A stretch of 55,282 nt of DNA from JAHEJB01 sp041748175 (lineage in GTDB: Bacteria > Bacteroidota > Rhodothermia > Rhodothermales > Rubricoccaceae), in assembly GCA_041748175.1 (NCBI GenBank), contig JBGTDU010000053.1, forward strand, positions 1 to 55,282. The letters run 5' to 3'. The notes below the pieces were generated by a model that worked only from the letters and a program-made list of their open reading frames with translations, searched no databases and was not told where the DNA came from. This document shows, piece after piece, positions 1 through 8,774 of the stretch. Made by a program: the position numbers and the translations under genes. How positions within the stretch are numbered: position 1 is the first letter of the stretch; the number at the start of each line of letters is the position of its first letter.

Positions 1-1728
1 CGAGCGCGGCTCCTTACCGGAACGCTAGGTGCCCTGTTTGGCATTTTCATGCTCTTCGCGGTCGCTCCCACTGGCGTGGAGTTTTTCCCGACGACGGACC
101 CCAACCTGGTTCAGATCACCGCCGAGGCCGCGCTTGGGACAAACCTAGAGGAATCGAATCGGATTGCGAACAACGTCTATGAACGCGTTAGCACTCTGCT
201 TGCAAATGATGAAGCAGTCAACGCAAACACCAAGGACCTGCAGACGGGTGTAGGCGTCGGCGGCGATGCGATGTTTGGTGGCGGTGCCGCGAGCCCCGAG
301 CGCAGCATTGTGACGCTCAACATGGCCGACTACTCCGCTCGCGCAGAACCCTCCAGCGAGACGATGCGCAAGATCCGCGAGGAAATCCAGGGGATGCCCG
401 GCATAGATATTCAGGTTATTCAGGACCAGAACGGCCCACCAACCGGCGCTCCCGTAAACATCGAAGTTTCGGGGCAGGATTTTGACCAGATAGTTGAAAT
501 CTCGAATGCGCTCAAGTCGAGACTGGAAGAAGGCGCGGAAAGTGGCGCCATCCCCGGCCTCGTTGACATCCGCGACAACCTGAATTCCGGTCGACCCGAG
601 TTTCAAGTCATCATTGACCGCGAAAGGGCCGGGCAGTTCGGCCTCTCTACCCAACAGATTGCCTCCACGATTCGTAGCGCGGTAAACGGCATCGAAGCCA
701 GTACGTGGCGTGATGGCAAGGACGAATACGACATCACAGTGCGTCTTGAGGAAGCCGATCGCTCGAACCTCGAGGCACTTCAGAGCCTGACAATCCTGAA
801 CGACGAGATTCAGATTCCGCTCGTTTCGGTCGCCCACGTCGAAATCGGAAGTGGTCTCGGTGCCATTACGCGGCTCGACCAGGAGCGCGTCGTGACGGTC
901 CAGGGAGATGTTGCGCCAGGTGTCAATGCAGCGGCGACGCTTCAGGTTGCGCAGGCCTACCTCGCCGATTACGTCGCCTCAGTTCCGCCCGGGTATGATG
1001 TTTCCTACACGGGCGAGAGTGAAGACCAGGCCGAGAGTTTTGGCTTCCTGTTCACCGCGCTGTTGATCGGCATTACGCTCATCACGATGATTCTCATCGC
1101 GCAGTTCAACTCGGTCAAGAACCCCTTCATCATCATGGTGGCGGTGGGGTTGAGTTTGATCGGGGTTATGCTCGGGCTGATTCTTACGCGGACGCCATTC
1201 GGGCTGATGACCTTCATCGGCCTCATCTCGCTGGCCGGAATCGTGGTGAACAACGCAATCGTGCTGGTTGACTACATCGAAACACTGCGTGCCAGAGGCG
1301 AAGACAAGCATTCCGCCATCCTCGACGGCGGCGCAACGAGGTTGCGCCCCGTGCTCCTGACCGCGCTTACGACGGTCATCGGGTTGATCCCGCTCACGTT
1401 CGGCATCAACATCGACTTTGTAGGGATGATGACGGACCTCGACCCAAACTTCCAGTTCGGATCGGAGAACACCCAGTTCTGGGGGCCGATGGGAACGGCC
1501 ATCATTTCCGGCCTGACGTTCGCGACGTTCCTGACGTTGGTTATCGTGCCCGTCATGTACTCGGCGTTTGACTCGTTGGCCATGCGGCTGGCCAGTTTGC
1601 GCGGTTCGGAGCCAGATGGTGCGAGCGGCGGAGTTGCCGCTAGCGGACAGCTTATCCCGGCAACTGTGGGGATAGACAGCACGGGAAACGGCGCCGCTGT
1701 CGAAACCGCGAAGCCGTACGATTCCTGA
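1..1728 (+). CDS. RND efflux pump permease, C-terminal half (partial)
   Basis: The frame is open to the window edge, so the gene begins upstream; 575 residues are visible. This is the C-terminal half of a proton-driven inner-membrane exporter of the AcrB/MdtC type. The first ~320 residues are a periplasmic porter domain. Then comes a membrane block with the family pattern AQFNSVKNPFIIM, GLMTFIGLISLAGIVVNNA and RLRPVLLTALTTVIGLIPL. The TM10 segment carries VNNAIVLVDY rather than the Lys-containing version of AcrB, as in many HAE1-like pumps. A longer linker (GINIDFVGMMTDLDPNF) separates the last helices. The ~50-residue tail after VPVMYSAFD is Gly/Ser/Ala-rich. Substrate cannot be read from the sequence. 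A membrane-fusion protein and an outer-membrane channel would be expected outside the window. Confidence 0.92.
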   Translation, partial: RARLLTGTLGALFGIFMLFAVAPTGVEFFPTTDPNLVQITAEAALGTNLEESNRIANNVYERVSTLLANDEAVNANTKDLQTGVGVGGDAMFGGGAASPERSIVTLNMADYSARAEPSSETMRKIREEIQGMPGIDIQVIQDQNGPPTGAPVNIEVSGQDFDQIVEISNALKSRLEEGAESGAIPGLVDIRDNLNSGRPEFQVIIDRERAGQFGLSTQQIASTIRSAVNGIEASTWRDGKDEYDITVRLEEADRSNLEALQSLTILNDEIQIPLVSVAHVEIGSGLGAITRLDQERVVTVQGDVAPGVNAAATLQVAQAYLADYVASVPPGYDVSYTGESEDQAESFGFLFTALLIGITLITMILIAQFNSVKNPFIIMVAVGLSLIGVMLGLILTRTPFGLMTFIGLISLAGIVVNNAIVLVDYIETLRARGEDKHSAILDGGATRLRPVLLTALTTVIGLIPLTFGINIDFVGMMTDLDPNFQFGSENTQFWGPMGTAIISGLTFATFLTLVIVPVMYSAFDSLAMRLASLRGSEPDGASGGVAASGQLIPATVGIDSTGNGAAVETAKPYDS

Positions 1729-1759
1729 ACGGCCACGGTGGCGACGCCACAATCCGCCC

Positions 1760-3244
1760 ATGCGCCGCCTCGAAGACTTCCCCGACGCCAACCTCCGGAT
1801 CTTCGAGCGCCAGCCTCTACCCGATCCCGCCAAAGTTGAAAGCGTCTACCTGATCGGGATTTGCGGGAAAGGGATGGGAGCCCTGGCGGAGCTGTTCGGC
1901 CAAGCGGGCTACGCCGTTCGTGGCTCGGATGAAGCCGCCTATCCGCCGATGAGCACGCGGCTGGGATCGCTCGGCATTCCAATCAATGAAGGCTACGACG
2001 TCCTGAATCTTGATCCCGCGCCCGACCTGACAATCGTCGGCAACGCGTGCACGCCCACACATGTGGAGGCTGCCTTCGCCCGAGAAAACGGGCTGGCGCA
2101 AGCGTCCTTCCCCGAGGCGCTAGCCCACTATTTCCTGAAAGGCCGCCGGTCGGTCGTTGTCGCCGGAACACACGGCAAAACCACGACGACGGGCCTCGCC
2201 ATCCACGTTTTCAAAGTGGCCGGGCTCGACCCTGGCTTTCTCGTCGGTGGCGTAATGGTGGGCGAAGAAGCCACGAGTGGGATAGGCAGCGGCTCACATT
2301 TCATCATCGAAGGCGACGAATATGACTCCGCGTATTTCGACAAGCGGCCAAAGATGCACCTCTACCAGCCGCAGATTGCCATCCTCACGTCGATGGAATT
2401 CGACCACGCCGATATCTACGATGACTGGCAAGATTACCGGGAAGCCTTTAGGACGTTCGTTCGGTTGATCCCGGAGGACGGCTTGCTCGTCCTCAATGGC
2501 GACGATGACGCGGTTCGTTCACTCGCCGCGGAGACGGCAGCGAAAATCGTTTACGTTGGCCACGGTGAAGACAACAATGTTTCGGCTCGGAATGTCCGCG
2601 TGGAGGAAGGCGGGCAGCGCTTTGAGATCGCAGCGGATGGCCACGCGTCGTTCAAGGTTTTCCTGCCGATGGGCGGCGCGCACAACCGGTTCAATGCGCT
2701 GACGGTCGCCGCGCTCGCGCTCCACGAAGGCATACCTCCCAACACAATCGCTCGTGGCATAGCCTCGTTTCAGGGGATGAAACGCCGGCAGGAGGTTCGT
2801 GGCGAATTTGGCGGCGTGCTGGTGGTGGATGACTTCGCCCACCATCCAACCGCCGTGGAAGGAACGATTCAAGCCGTTCGCGAGCGTTGGCGAGGCCGCC
2901 GAGTCCTGGCAGTTTTCGAACCCCGCTCCAATTCGAGCCGCCGCAAGCTGTTCGAGCAACCCTACGGCGAGGCCTTCGATCACGCGGACAACGTCTTCCT
3001 CTCAGCGCCGCCTCTCAGACACAACGACAATCCTGGCGATTTTCTGGATCCGGCCGCCGTTGCCGAACTTGTCGCAAAACGAGGAACACCCGCCGCCGCC
3101 TTCGATTCCGCACATGAGTTGCTTCCACCCCTTCTTCGCCAAACTCGAATCGGCGACCTTATCCTGGTGATGAGCAATGGCTCGTTCGATGGACTCATAG
3201 ATTCTCTGATCGCGGCTCTAAACGAGGGTGGAGCTACCTCGTAA
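1760..3244 (+). CDS. mpl: UDP-N-acetylmuramate:L-Ala-gamma-D-Glu-mDAP ligase
   Basis: Mpl ligates the recycled tripeptide L-Ala-D-Glu-mDAP to UDP-MurNAc in murein recycling, in the cytoplasm. The 494-residue length is slightly above the usual ~450-460. Visible signatures: N-terminal nucleotide-binding segment GICGKGMGALAELF (~residue 34), the Mur-ligase P-loop AGTHGKTTTT (~136), the central EGDEYDSAYFDKRPK block that separates Mpl from MurC, and DDFAHHPTAVEGT (~358) of the C-terminal domain. It starts 31 bp after the RND gene and is followed 23 bp later by a GT-C-like gene, so it may be cotranscribed with either. No frameshift or missing motif was seen. Confidence 0.93.
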   Translation: MRRLEDFPDANLRIFERQPLPDPAKVESVYLIGICGKGMGALAELFGQAGYAVRGSDEAAYPPMSTRLGSLGIPINEGYDVLNLDPAPDLTIVGNACTPTHVEAAFARENGLAQASFPEALAHYFLKGRRSVVVAGTHGKTTTTGLAIHVFKVAGLDPGFLVGGVMVGEEATSGIGSGSHFIIEGDEYDSAYFDKRPKMHLYQPQIAILTSMEFDHADIYDDWQDYREAFRTFVRLIPEDGLLVLNGDDDAVRSLAAETAAKIVYVGHGEDNNVSARNVRVEEGGQRFEIAADGHASFKVFLPMGGAHNRFNALTVAALALHEGIPPNTIARGIASFQGMKRRQEVRGEFGGVLVVDDFAHHPTAVEGTIQAVRERWRGRRVLAVFEPRSNSSRRKLFEQPYGEAFDHADNVFLSAPPLRHNDNPGDFLDPAAVAELVAKRGTPAAAFDSAHELLPPLLRQTRIGDLILVMSNGSFDGLIDSLIAALNEGGATS

Positions 3245-3267
3245 TTGCAGTCCTCAGAATTGCGGTC

Positions 3268-4467
3268 GTGCTCAACTCCTTCTCGTTCCGGCCAACGCGC
3301 TCGGTGTTCAGATCTCCAGGATTCCTCCAACCCCGAACCATTTTCCTCGCAGCTTGCGCGGTGGTGTACTCGCCGTGGTTGTTCCTCGGTTATGGCCATG
3401 ACGATGATGCGTATCGGATGATCCAAACAGGCCGCGTTCTGATAGATCAAGGCCGCTACGTGGGATCGCGCAACCCGGGCTACCTGATTCCAGAGCTTGG
3501 GATGCTGCCACTTGACTTGCTCGGCGGAAGCCTTGCCACAAATCTTGGGACGCTCGTGCTTGGGCTCCTTGCTCTATGGGCCCTCTGGGGCATTTTCCAA
3601 CGTCTTGGTACGGAGCGTCCCTTGTTGCCTCTCCTCTGCCTTGCCGCTCTCCCAGTCTTCTGGCTCAACGCGACGACGTCGATGGATTATGTCTGGGCGA
3701 TCGGATTCGTCCTCGCCGGATGGCTCATGCTTCTTGACCGTCGTTGGGTGTTTGGCGGAATCCTTCTCGGCCTCGCCATCGGGAGCCGCTTCACCAGTGT
3801 GATCGCGGTTGTGGGGATTCTGGGCTATTGCTGCTGGACGACGCGCGAGAAGCGCTCGGCGATCCTGGCATCGTCACTCGCACTTGTCATCGGCATCGCT
3901 TGCTACCTGCCTTCGGCGGCTGAGTACGGATGGACACTTGGCTTTCTTGAACCAGCTGGGCTCGGCGGGCAGGAGCGTTGGACGTGGCCGCTTCGCATCG
4001 GGCGATGGGCCTACAAAAACATCTATATCTGGGGATTGCCAACGGCATTCTTCCTCGTAGGCCTCGTTCCGCTTGTCGTGCGAAGATGGCGACATCTACC
4101 AACACCAGCAGGAGTGCTCATCGTTGGTCTTGTGTTGGCGTATGAGATGCTTTTTCTCCTATACCCGCTCGATCCGGGGTACCTCCTCCCGGTAGTCGTT
4201 TTCTTGCTGCTTGGGATCGGATTGGCACTGGGCGACAGGACGAAGTTGCTCGGTGCGTTCGCGTTTCTGATTCTGGTCTCTGGGTTTGTGTCCGTAAATC
4301 TCGCCCGCCCGGACGTCCCTTTTGCCGCTACGGATGCAAAACTCGGGCTATGGATCCAGCCGGGGCCGCTCATTGAAGGGGCGCGTATGCGAATCCGGCT
4401 TCGGGGTTGCGAAACGGTTGCCTGCTGGCATGAGCGCCTTGGTGTGCCGCGAGAAACGGTACCGTAG
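3268..4467 (+). CDS. Polytopic membrane protein, GT-C glycosyltransferase-like
   Basis: A 399-residue protein with about ten hydrophobic segments and a GTG start. The only catalytic-looking feature is an acidic cluster, GHDDDAYRMIQTGR (~residue 45), just after the first membrane segment. Lipid-linked-sugar GT-C enzymes (ArnT/PMT/DUF2029 type) place their Asp pair there. A soluble C-terminal stretch after ~355 holds two cysteines (RGCETVACW). It follows mpl closely. A role in cell-envelope glycosylation is inferred; donor and acceptor are unknown. The DPPR-synthase/DprE1-like pair 4 kb away makes a polyprenyl-phosphate-sugar donor conceivable, but nothing in the sequence proves a link. Confidence 0.7.
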   Translation: MLNSFSFRPTRSVFRSPGFLQPRTIFLAACAVVYSPWLFLGYGHDDDAYRMIQTGRVLIDQGRYVGSRNPGYLIPELGMLPLDLLGGSLATNLGTLVLGLLALWALWGIFQRLGTERPLLPLLCLAALPVFWLNATTSMDYVWAIGFVLAGWLMLLDRRWVFGGILLGLAIGSRFTSVIAVVGILGYCCWTTREKRSAILASSLALVIGIACYLPSAAEYGWTLGFLEPAGLGGQERWTWPLRIGRWAYKNIYIWGLPTAFFLVGLVPLVVRRWRHLPTPAGVLIVGLVLAYEMLFLLYPLDPGYLLPVVVFLLLGIGLALGDRTKLLGAFAFLILVSGFVSVNLARPDVPFAATDAKLGLWIQPGPLIEGARMRIRLRGCETVACWHERLGVPRETVP

Positions 4468-4505
4468 GGGATTTTCGTGATGGCTCGATATTGGGCTCCC
4501 TGAAA

Positions 4506-4539
4506 CAAAAAGCCCCGCACGGACCAGTCCGTACGGGGC
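4506..4539 (-). terminator. Rho-independent terminator of the 4564-5412 lipoprotein gene
   Basis: A 12-bp stem with one mismatch (4512-4523 with 4528-4539) has a 4-nt loop, ccag. On the minus strand it is followed by GGCTTTTTG. It sits 25 bp past the stop of the minus-strand lipoprotein gene. On the plus strand the right arm has no T run, so it is oriented for the minus transcript. Confidence 0.85.
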
Positions 4540-4563
4540 CGAAATAACCTCGGCGGGTGGAGG

Positions 4564-5412
4564 CTAGAACAAAGCGGGCATGCAGGGCGCATCATCCAGG
4601 TTGGAATCCCAACAATATCGCTCACCATCGTTGTAATCAAAGGCAGTGATGGAGCCGACACTCGTAGCGGCATCCCATTCGATGAGCCGATTCTGGCCAG
4701 GTCCAACCACATGATCGAAAACCCTCTCGTTTCCGTCGGCCAAATAGTAAACGGAATCACCACGGGCGTCCACATTCGGATTGGAATCCGGGACGCTAAA
4801 GGTCAACTCGTTTTGGGCACCCGTCTGAAGGTGGTCAGCGTCCAGGACGCGCGTGCGACCGAGGCCATCGATGTCGTAGTACAGGCTCCACGTGCTCATC
4901 CCGCCACCAATCTGAGTCGTGGCCGTGTAGAGCACGAAGTCGTCATACACGCGGCCTAACAGGTTATCCGACGTGATAAACATCTCCCAGTCAACCACCG
5001 AACCATTCGGCGTGCCTTCAAGGCGCACGTCAACGACATTGTTGATGAAAACCGTCATTCTGCCTTCCCAAATCCATGTTCCGTTCTCAACATGAGGCGT
5101 GTCGCTCGCAGCCGCGCCCGTCGCTGCTGAAGGCACTACGAGATGGACACCAACTGCGAGATTGACGAGAAGGACCGTGGCGTAGGCTCTCGTATAGTTT
5201 GCGCCCTGAACTGAATTCGTTCCCCCTCCGGGTTGTGCATTTGCGGAGGCAAACGACTCGCTGTCCATCTCGAACGCCTGAGATGTGATGAGAGCCGGAG
5301 GAGTGCCTGAAATAGAGCCTGGGGTCGTCGAGTCGCACGCGGCGAAAATTAAAGTCAGGGCCAGCAAGGAAATCGTGGCCAAGCCATTGAATGGATGTTG
5401 GGGGATTGTCAT
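4564..5412 (-). CDS. Predicted lipoprotein of unknown function
   Basis: 282 residues when started at the ATG at 5412. An upstream in-frame ATG at 5562 would add 50 residues reading into the displaced glyS fragment and is rejected. The N-terminus MTIPQHPFNGLATISLLALTLIFAAC is a lipoprotein signal with Cys at ~26, followed by a Ser/Thr/Pro/Gly linker. The mature part is rich in beta-type sequence (TWIWEGRMTVFIN, VDWEMFITSDN, DFVLYTATTQIGGG, STWSLYYDIDG) and ends in a short Cys-containing tail (RYCWDSNLDDAPCMPALF). I recognise no family. A strong terminator follows it. It would sit in the outer or inner membrane facing the periplasm or surface. Confidence 0.75.
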   Translation of the reverse strand: MTIPQHPFNGLATISLLALTLIFAACDSTTPGSISGTPPALITSQAFEMDSESFASANAQPGGGTNSVQGANYTRAYATVLLVNLAVGVHLVVPSAATGAAASDTPHVENGTWIWEGRMTVFINNVVDVRLEGTPNGSVVDWEMFITSDNLLGRVYDDFVLYTATTQIGGGMSTWSLYYDIDGLGRTRVLDADHLQTGAQNELTFSVPDSNPNVDARGDSVYYLADGNERVFDHVVGPGQNRLIEWDAATSVGSITAFDYNDGERYCWDSNLDDAPCMPALF

Positions 5413-5543
5413 ATCGTTTTGGGAGGATGTGTTCTCGTGGAATATTTCGGTTTGGGGACTGCACTTGTAGGGGTAATGCCGGGCTCGAATAACTAGCTGA
5501 ACGGGCAAAGTACGGGTCATTTGCAGCCTCGTTGCGCACGAAA

Positions 5544-5717
5544 TCAGGTTTCCGGCCTCCACGTCTGAATGCGGTCGCTGATATATGAACGGACGTTTTC
5601 AGCCGGAATCCGATCTTGCACCATGGTATCGCGGTCGCGGATGGTGACCGTATTATCCTCAACGGATTGTCCGTCTACCGTGACACAGAACGGCGTACCG
5701 ATCTCGTCCTGGCGGCC
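5544..5717 (-). pseudogene. Displaced 3' end of a glycyl-tRNA synthetase gene
   Basis: Read on the minus strand this encodes the last ~57 residues of GlyRS (RQDEIGTPFCVTVDGQ ... SYISDRIQTWRPET, then TGA at 5544-5546). It lines up with the 3' end of intact glyS at a constant offset of 1500 bp. 5581-5716 and 7081-7216 differ at about nine positions, nearly all synonymous; the one amino-acid change is Thr/Ser. The last codons differ (RPET versus TPEMD). Homology stops abruptly upstream of 5717. It has no start and is the broken half of a glyS allele. Confidence 0.85.
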
Positions 5718-5762
5718 GCAGGAGACATTTTCTCACTCATTAGTTGGAACTATAGATTGTGT

Positions 5763-5784
5763 TTCCCGTTTCCGGAAACCGGAA
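5763..5784. promoter_or_regulatory. Inverted repeat, candidate operator of the NTase module
   Basis: A 22-bp dyad with a single mismatched pair is centred between 5773 and 5774. Its core GTTTCCGGAAAC is a perfect 12-bp palindrome. It ends 18 bp before the ATG at 5803 and follows an AT-rich TATAGAT stretch (5751-5757). Position and symmetry suit autoregulation by the first gene of the module; this is inference. Confidence 0.5.
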
Positions 5785-5802
5785 CCCACTAACAATACCG
5801 TC

Positions 5803-6318
5803 ATGATAAAACCTCAGGATGTACTCATCTTACTCAAGCTTGTCGCCGCTCCAACAAGCCGAAGCAGCCTTTCAGCGCTTGCGTTTAATGTGGGAGTAGG
5901 GCTTTCCGAGGCGCACCGTAGCCTGGAACGATCAGCGGTAGCGCGACTTTACGACCCCGAACAACAAAAGCCGGTTCTCGCTCATCTCCGCGAGTTTGTC
6001 CTTCACGGCGTACCCTATGCCTTTCCGGCGGAGCGAGGCGAAGTTACGCGAGGTATCCCAACCGGCTTTGCGGCTCCTCCTTTGAATCAACACTTCCACG
6101 TTCCCGAAGCCACCTCCGGACTGATTCCAGTTTGGCCCTCGGCGAAAGGTAAGACGATGGGATACTCCTTGAAGCCTCTGTATCGATCAGCCCCTGAGGC
6201 GGCAGAGCGTGATCCAGCTCTCTACGAACTCCTGACCCTGGTCGATGCTCTTAGAGAAGGACGAGCCAGAGAACGCAATCTGGCCGCGAAGGAGCTAGAA
6301 AAGCGTTTTTCATCGTGA
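5803..6318 (+). CDS. Putative antitoxin/regulator partner of AbiEii-like NTase
   Basis: 171 residues starting MIKPQDVLILLKLVAAPTSR. The first ~50 residues look like a winged or helix-turn-helix domain (SALAFNVGVGLSEAHRSLER). A conserved-looking middle follows (FVLHGVPYAFPAERGEVTRG, then PTGFAAPPL), then YRSAPEAAERDPALYELLTL and a basic/acidic C-terminal helix. From memory, proteins of this shape recur next to AbiEii-family nucleotidyltransferases, so I read it as the antitoxin-like first gene. The upstream ATG at 5569 lies in the glyS fragment and is rejected. Its TGA overlaps the GTG of the next gene (GTGA, 6315-6318), implying translational coupling. Confidence 0.7.
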   Translation: MIKPQDVLILLKLVAAPTSRSSLSALAFNVGVGLSEAHRSLERSAVARLYDPEQQKPVLAHLREFVLHGVPYAFPAERGEVTRGIPTGFAAPPLNQHFHVPEATSGLIPVWPSAKGKTMGYSLKPLYRSAPEAAERDPALYELLTLVDALREGRARERNLAAKELEKRFSS

Positions 6319-7034
6319 AAACGCTCCACATTACCGCAGCTGGCCCGCGAGCGATCGCAAGAGTGTCCCGACGTCTGGAGGGCCTGGCAGAGCAGGTCGC
6401 CTACGTGGGCGGAGCAGTTGTTCCACTGCTGGTTACCGATCCGCTTATCCTTCGTTTTCGTGAGACGCTGGATGTGGACCTTGTAGTCCAACTAGCGTCT
6501 CGCATGGCTTATGCGAAACTTGAGGAACGGCTTCGCGGCCTACAGTTTACTCATGGCACGTCACCGGGCGCGCCGATATGTCGTTGGAGAATTGAGGGCA
6601 TTCGAGTCGACATCATGCCGACAGACGAGAACATACTTGGGTTCAGCAACCGTTGGTACCCACTTGCGCTTGAGACGGCCACGCCTATCCAATTTCCAGA
6701 CGGCCCAACCGTCCGCATCATTTCGCCGGTAGCCTTCGTCGCGACCAAACTAGAAGCATTCCGAAGTCCGTCGAGGCCGTACCACGGCGACTATTTTGCC
6801 AGTCATGATCTCGAAGATCTGCTAACCGTCATTGATGGGCGCACAGAACTAGTCGAGGATATCGCGGTCGCGAACGATGAAGTGCGCTCGTTTATTAGCG
6901 CGGAAATTAAGCGCTTTATGGAAGCGCCAGATTTCCGAGATGCCCTTCCGGGCCACGTCGAGGCAGGTCCAACCAATGCAGTCCGAACCGGAATGTTGCG
7001 GGAGCGACGTGAGCAAATGACCGATTTCGTCTGA
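6315..7034 (+). CDS. AbiEii-like nucleotidyltransferase
   Basis: 239 residues with a GTG start. Nucleotidyltransferase signatures: YVGGAVVPLLVTD (~30), then LDVDLVV (~53) giving the DxD metal ligands, and a third acidic strand GIRVDIMPTD (~95). The downstream KLEAF ... SHDLEDLLTVIDGR helices are typical of AbiEii/type IV toxin-antitoxin or DUF-type NTases. Such enzymes can add nucleotides to tRNA or proteins; the real substrate is unknown. It overlaps the preceding regulator-like gene by four bases and ends 6 bp from the convergent glyS stop. With its partner it is the sole cargo between the duplicated glyS ends. Confidence 0.75.
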   Translation: MKTLHITAAGPRAIARVSRRLEGLAEQVAYVGGAVVPLLVTDPLILRFRETLDVDLVVQLASRMAYAKLEERLRGLQFTHGTSPGAPICRWRIEGIRVDIMPTDENILGFSNRWYPLALETATPIQFPDGPTVRIISPVAFVATKLEAFRSPSRPYHGDYFASHDLEDLLTVIDGRTELVEDIAVANDEVRSFISAEIKRFMEAPDFRDALPGHVEAGPTNAVRTGMLRERREQMTDFV

Positions 7035-7040
7035 GCGACT

Positions 7041-8483
7041 TCAATCCATCTCCGGCGTCCAGGCGGTGATACGATCCTGGATATATGAACGGACGTTTTC
7101 AGCCGGAATCCGATCTTGCACCATCGTATCGCGATCACGGATTGTGACACTATTATCCTCAACGGATTGTCCGTCTACCGTGACGCAGAACGGCGTTCCG
7201 ATCTCATCCTGGCGGCGGTAGCGACGGCCGACGGCGCCTTTCTCGTCATAGTAGACGTTGAAATGATTGCGTAGATCGTCCTCAATAGCGTGAGCCATTT
7301 CTGGCATCCCTTCCTTCTTCACCAGTGGAAATATGGCCGCTGTGAACGGTGCAAGCTCTGGGTGGAACTTGAGCAGGTTTCGTGTCTCACCTTCCACTTC
7401 TTCTTCGTGATAGGCATCGCACAGAATCATCAGGATGGTTCGGTCGAGGCCAACTGATGTCTCGACGACGAAGGGGATATACCGCTCCTGCGTCTGCGGA
7501 TCGAAGTACTCCATCTTTTTGCCTGAGTACTTCTGGTGAGCGCTGAGGTCGAAGTCCGTGCGGGAGTGGATGCCTTCGATTTCGTTCCACCCAAATGGAA
7601 ATTCGAACTGGATATCCTGCGCTGCGTCTGCATAGTGAGCCAGCTTCTCGTGCTGATGCCACCGAAGCTTCGACGGGCGGATGCCGTTCGCAACGTGCCA
7701 GTCAAGCCGCTTCTGGCTCCACGCCTCATAGGCTTCCATCTGCTCGCCTGGCTTGACGAAGTACTGCATTTCCATTTGCTCGAACTCGCGCATCCGAAAG
7801 ACGAACTGCCGGGCGACGATCTCGTTGCGAAAAGCCTTGCCAATCTGCGCTATCCCAAACGGAATTTGCTGGCGGCCCGTTTCGCGCACGTTGTGGAAGT
7901 TCACAAAAATGCCTTGCGCGGTCTCCGGACGGAGGTAGATCGTGTTGTCGCCGTCGGCAAGGGCACCGAGTTGGGTCTCGAACATCAGGTTGAACTGGCG
8001 CACTTCCGTCCAATCGAATGCGCCGGAATCCGGGCTTTTGATCTCTTCAGCAATGATGACATCATAGAGCGCTCCTGGCGCGTCATCCGCATTCAGCGCT
8101 TCAACCAATGCCGCGTGGACGCGGGAGGCTTCCTCATCCTTCCCTTTGTTTTCCAGGCGGGCAATGTGCCCTTCGATCAACTGGTCGGCGCGGTACCGTT
8201 TCTTGGACGCCTTGTCATCGATCATCGGATCGTTGAAGGCATCCACATGGCCGGAGGCCTTCCAGACCGTCGGGTGCATGAGGATGGACGCATCCAAACC
8301 TTCGATGTTTTCGTGGCCATACACCATCGCCTTCCACCAACGATCGCTCACCTTCCGCTTGAGCTCCACACCAAGCGGACCATAATCGTATGTGGCGGCA
8401 AGGCCTCCGTAAATCTCGGAGGACTGAAAGACAAACCCGCGGCGCTTGGATAGCGAGACGATAGTTTCGAAGAGGTCGGCCAT
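7041..8483 (-). CDS. glyS: Glycine--tRNA ligase, single-chain alpha2 type
   Basis: Charges tRNA-Gly. The 480-residue length fits the eukaryote-like dimeric GlyRS (also called glyQS) rather than the alpha2beta2 form. Start at MADLFETIVSLSKRRGF (ATG at 8483); an open frame further upstream to 8699 carries no family sequence. Class II motif 2 is FRNEIVARQFVFRMREFEQM and motif 3 is ETSVGLDRTILMI. The anticodon-binding domain ends in TPEMD. The last ~175 bp are duplicated at 5544-5717, and the two copies have diverged mostly at synonymous sites. The present 3' end therefore probably arrived with the neighbouring NTase module and restored a functional gene. Confidence 0.95.
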   Translation of the reverse strand: MADLFETIVSLSKRRGFVFQSSEIYGGLAATYDYGPLGVELKRKVSDRWWKAMVYGHENIEGLDASILMHPTVWKASGHVDAFNDPMIDDKASKKRYRADQLIEGHIARLENKGKDEEASRVHAALVEALNADDAPGALYDVIIAEEIKSPDSGAFDWTEVRQFNLMFETQLGALADGDNTIYLRPETAQGIFVNFHNVRETGRQQIPFGIAQIGKAFRNEIVARQFVFRMREFEQMEMQYFVKPGEQMEAYEAWSQKRLDWHVANGIRPSKLRWHQHEKLAHYADAAQDIQFEFPFGWNEIEGIHSRTDFDLSAHQKYSGKKMEYFDPQTQERYIPFVVETSVGLDRTILMILCDAYHEEEVEGETRNLLKFHPELAPFTAAIFPLVKKEGMPEMAHAIEDDLRNHFNVYYDEKGAVGRRYRRQDEIGTPFCVTVDGQSVEDNSVTIRDRDTMVQDRIPAENVRSYIQDRITAWTPEMD

Positions 8484-8774
8484 TGCAAGTCGTGCACTAA
8501 GTGACTCTGGCAAACAACCAAACCCACCCGCACGAAACCGCAAACACCGCGCGAAAATGGCCAGGTCTATGGCACCGATGCGTCTCGCTTGATGTGTTTC
8601 GACCGCTGAGTTTCCTGGGCCTGGCTGGTATTTCTGTCCTCGGAGAATGCCGTCTATGCAATAAGCGAGGCGTTTGACTGCCCGATCAACGTCACGCATC
8701 TGTCGTCAGACAGTATGTGCTCATACGGCCTTTCGCTTAGGTATTATTACCTCTCGCTGGAATCGTCCAATGGC

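Noticed and set aside
979..1833. Long open frames opposite the RND gene (minus strand, up to 284 codons)
   Set aside because: They mirror a GC-rich coding strand, are Arg/His/Gln-rich and show no family features; the RND reading on the other strand is unambiguous.
7536..8453. 305-codon plus-strand frame across glyS
   Set aside because: Antisense shadow of a clear glycyl-tRNA synthetase; composition is typical of reversed coding sequence.
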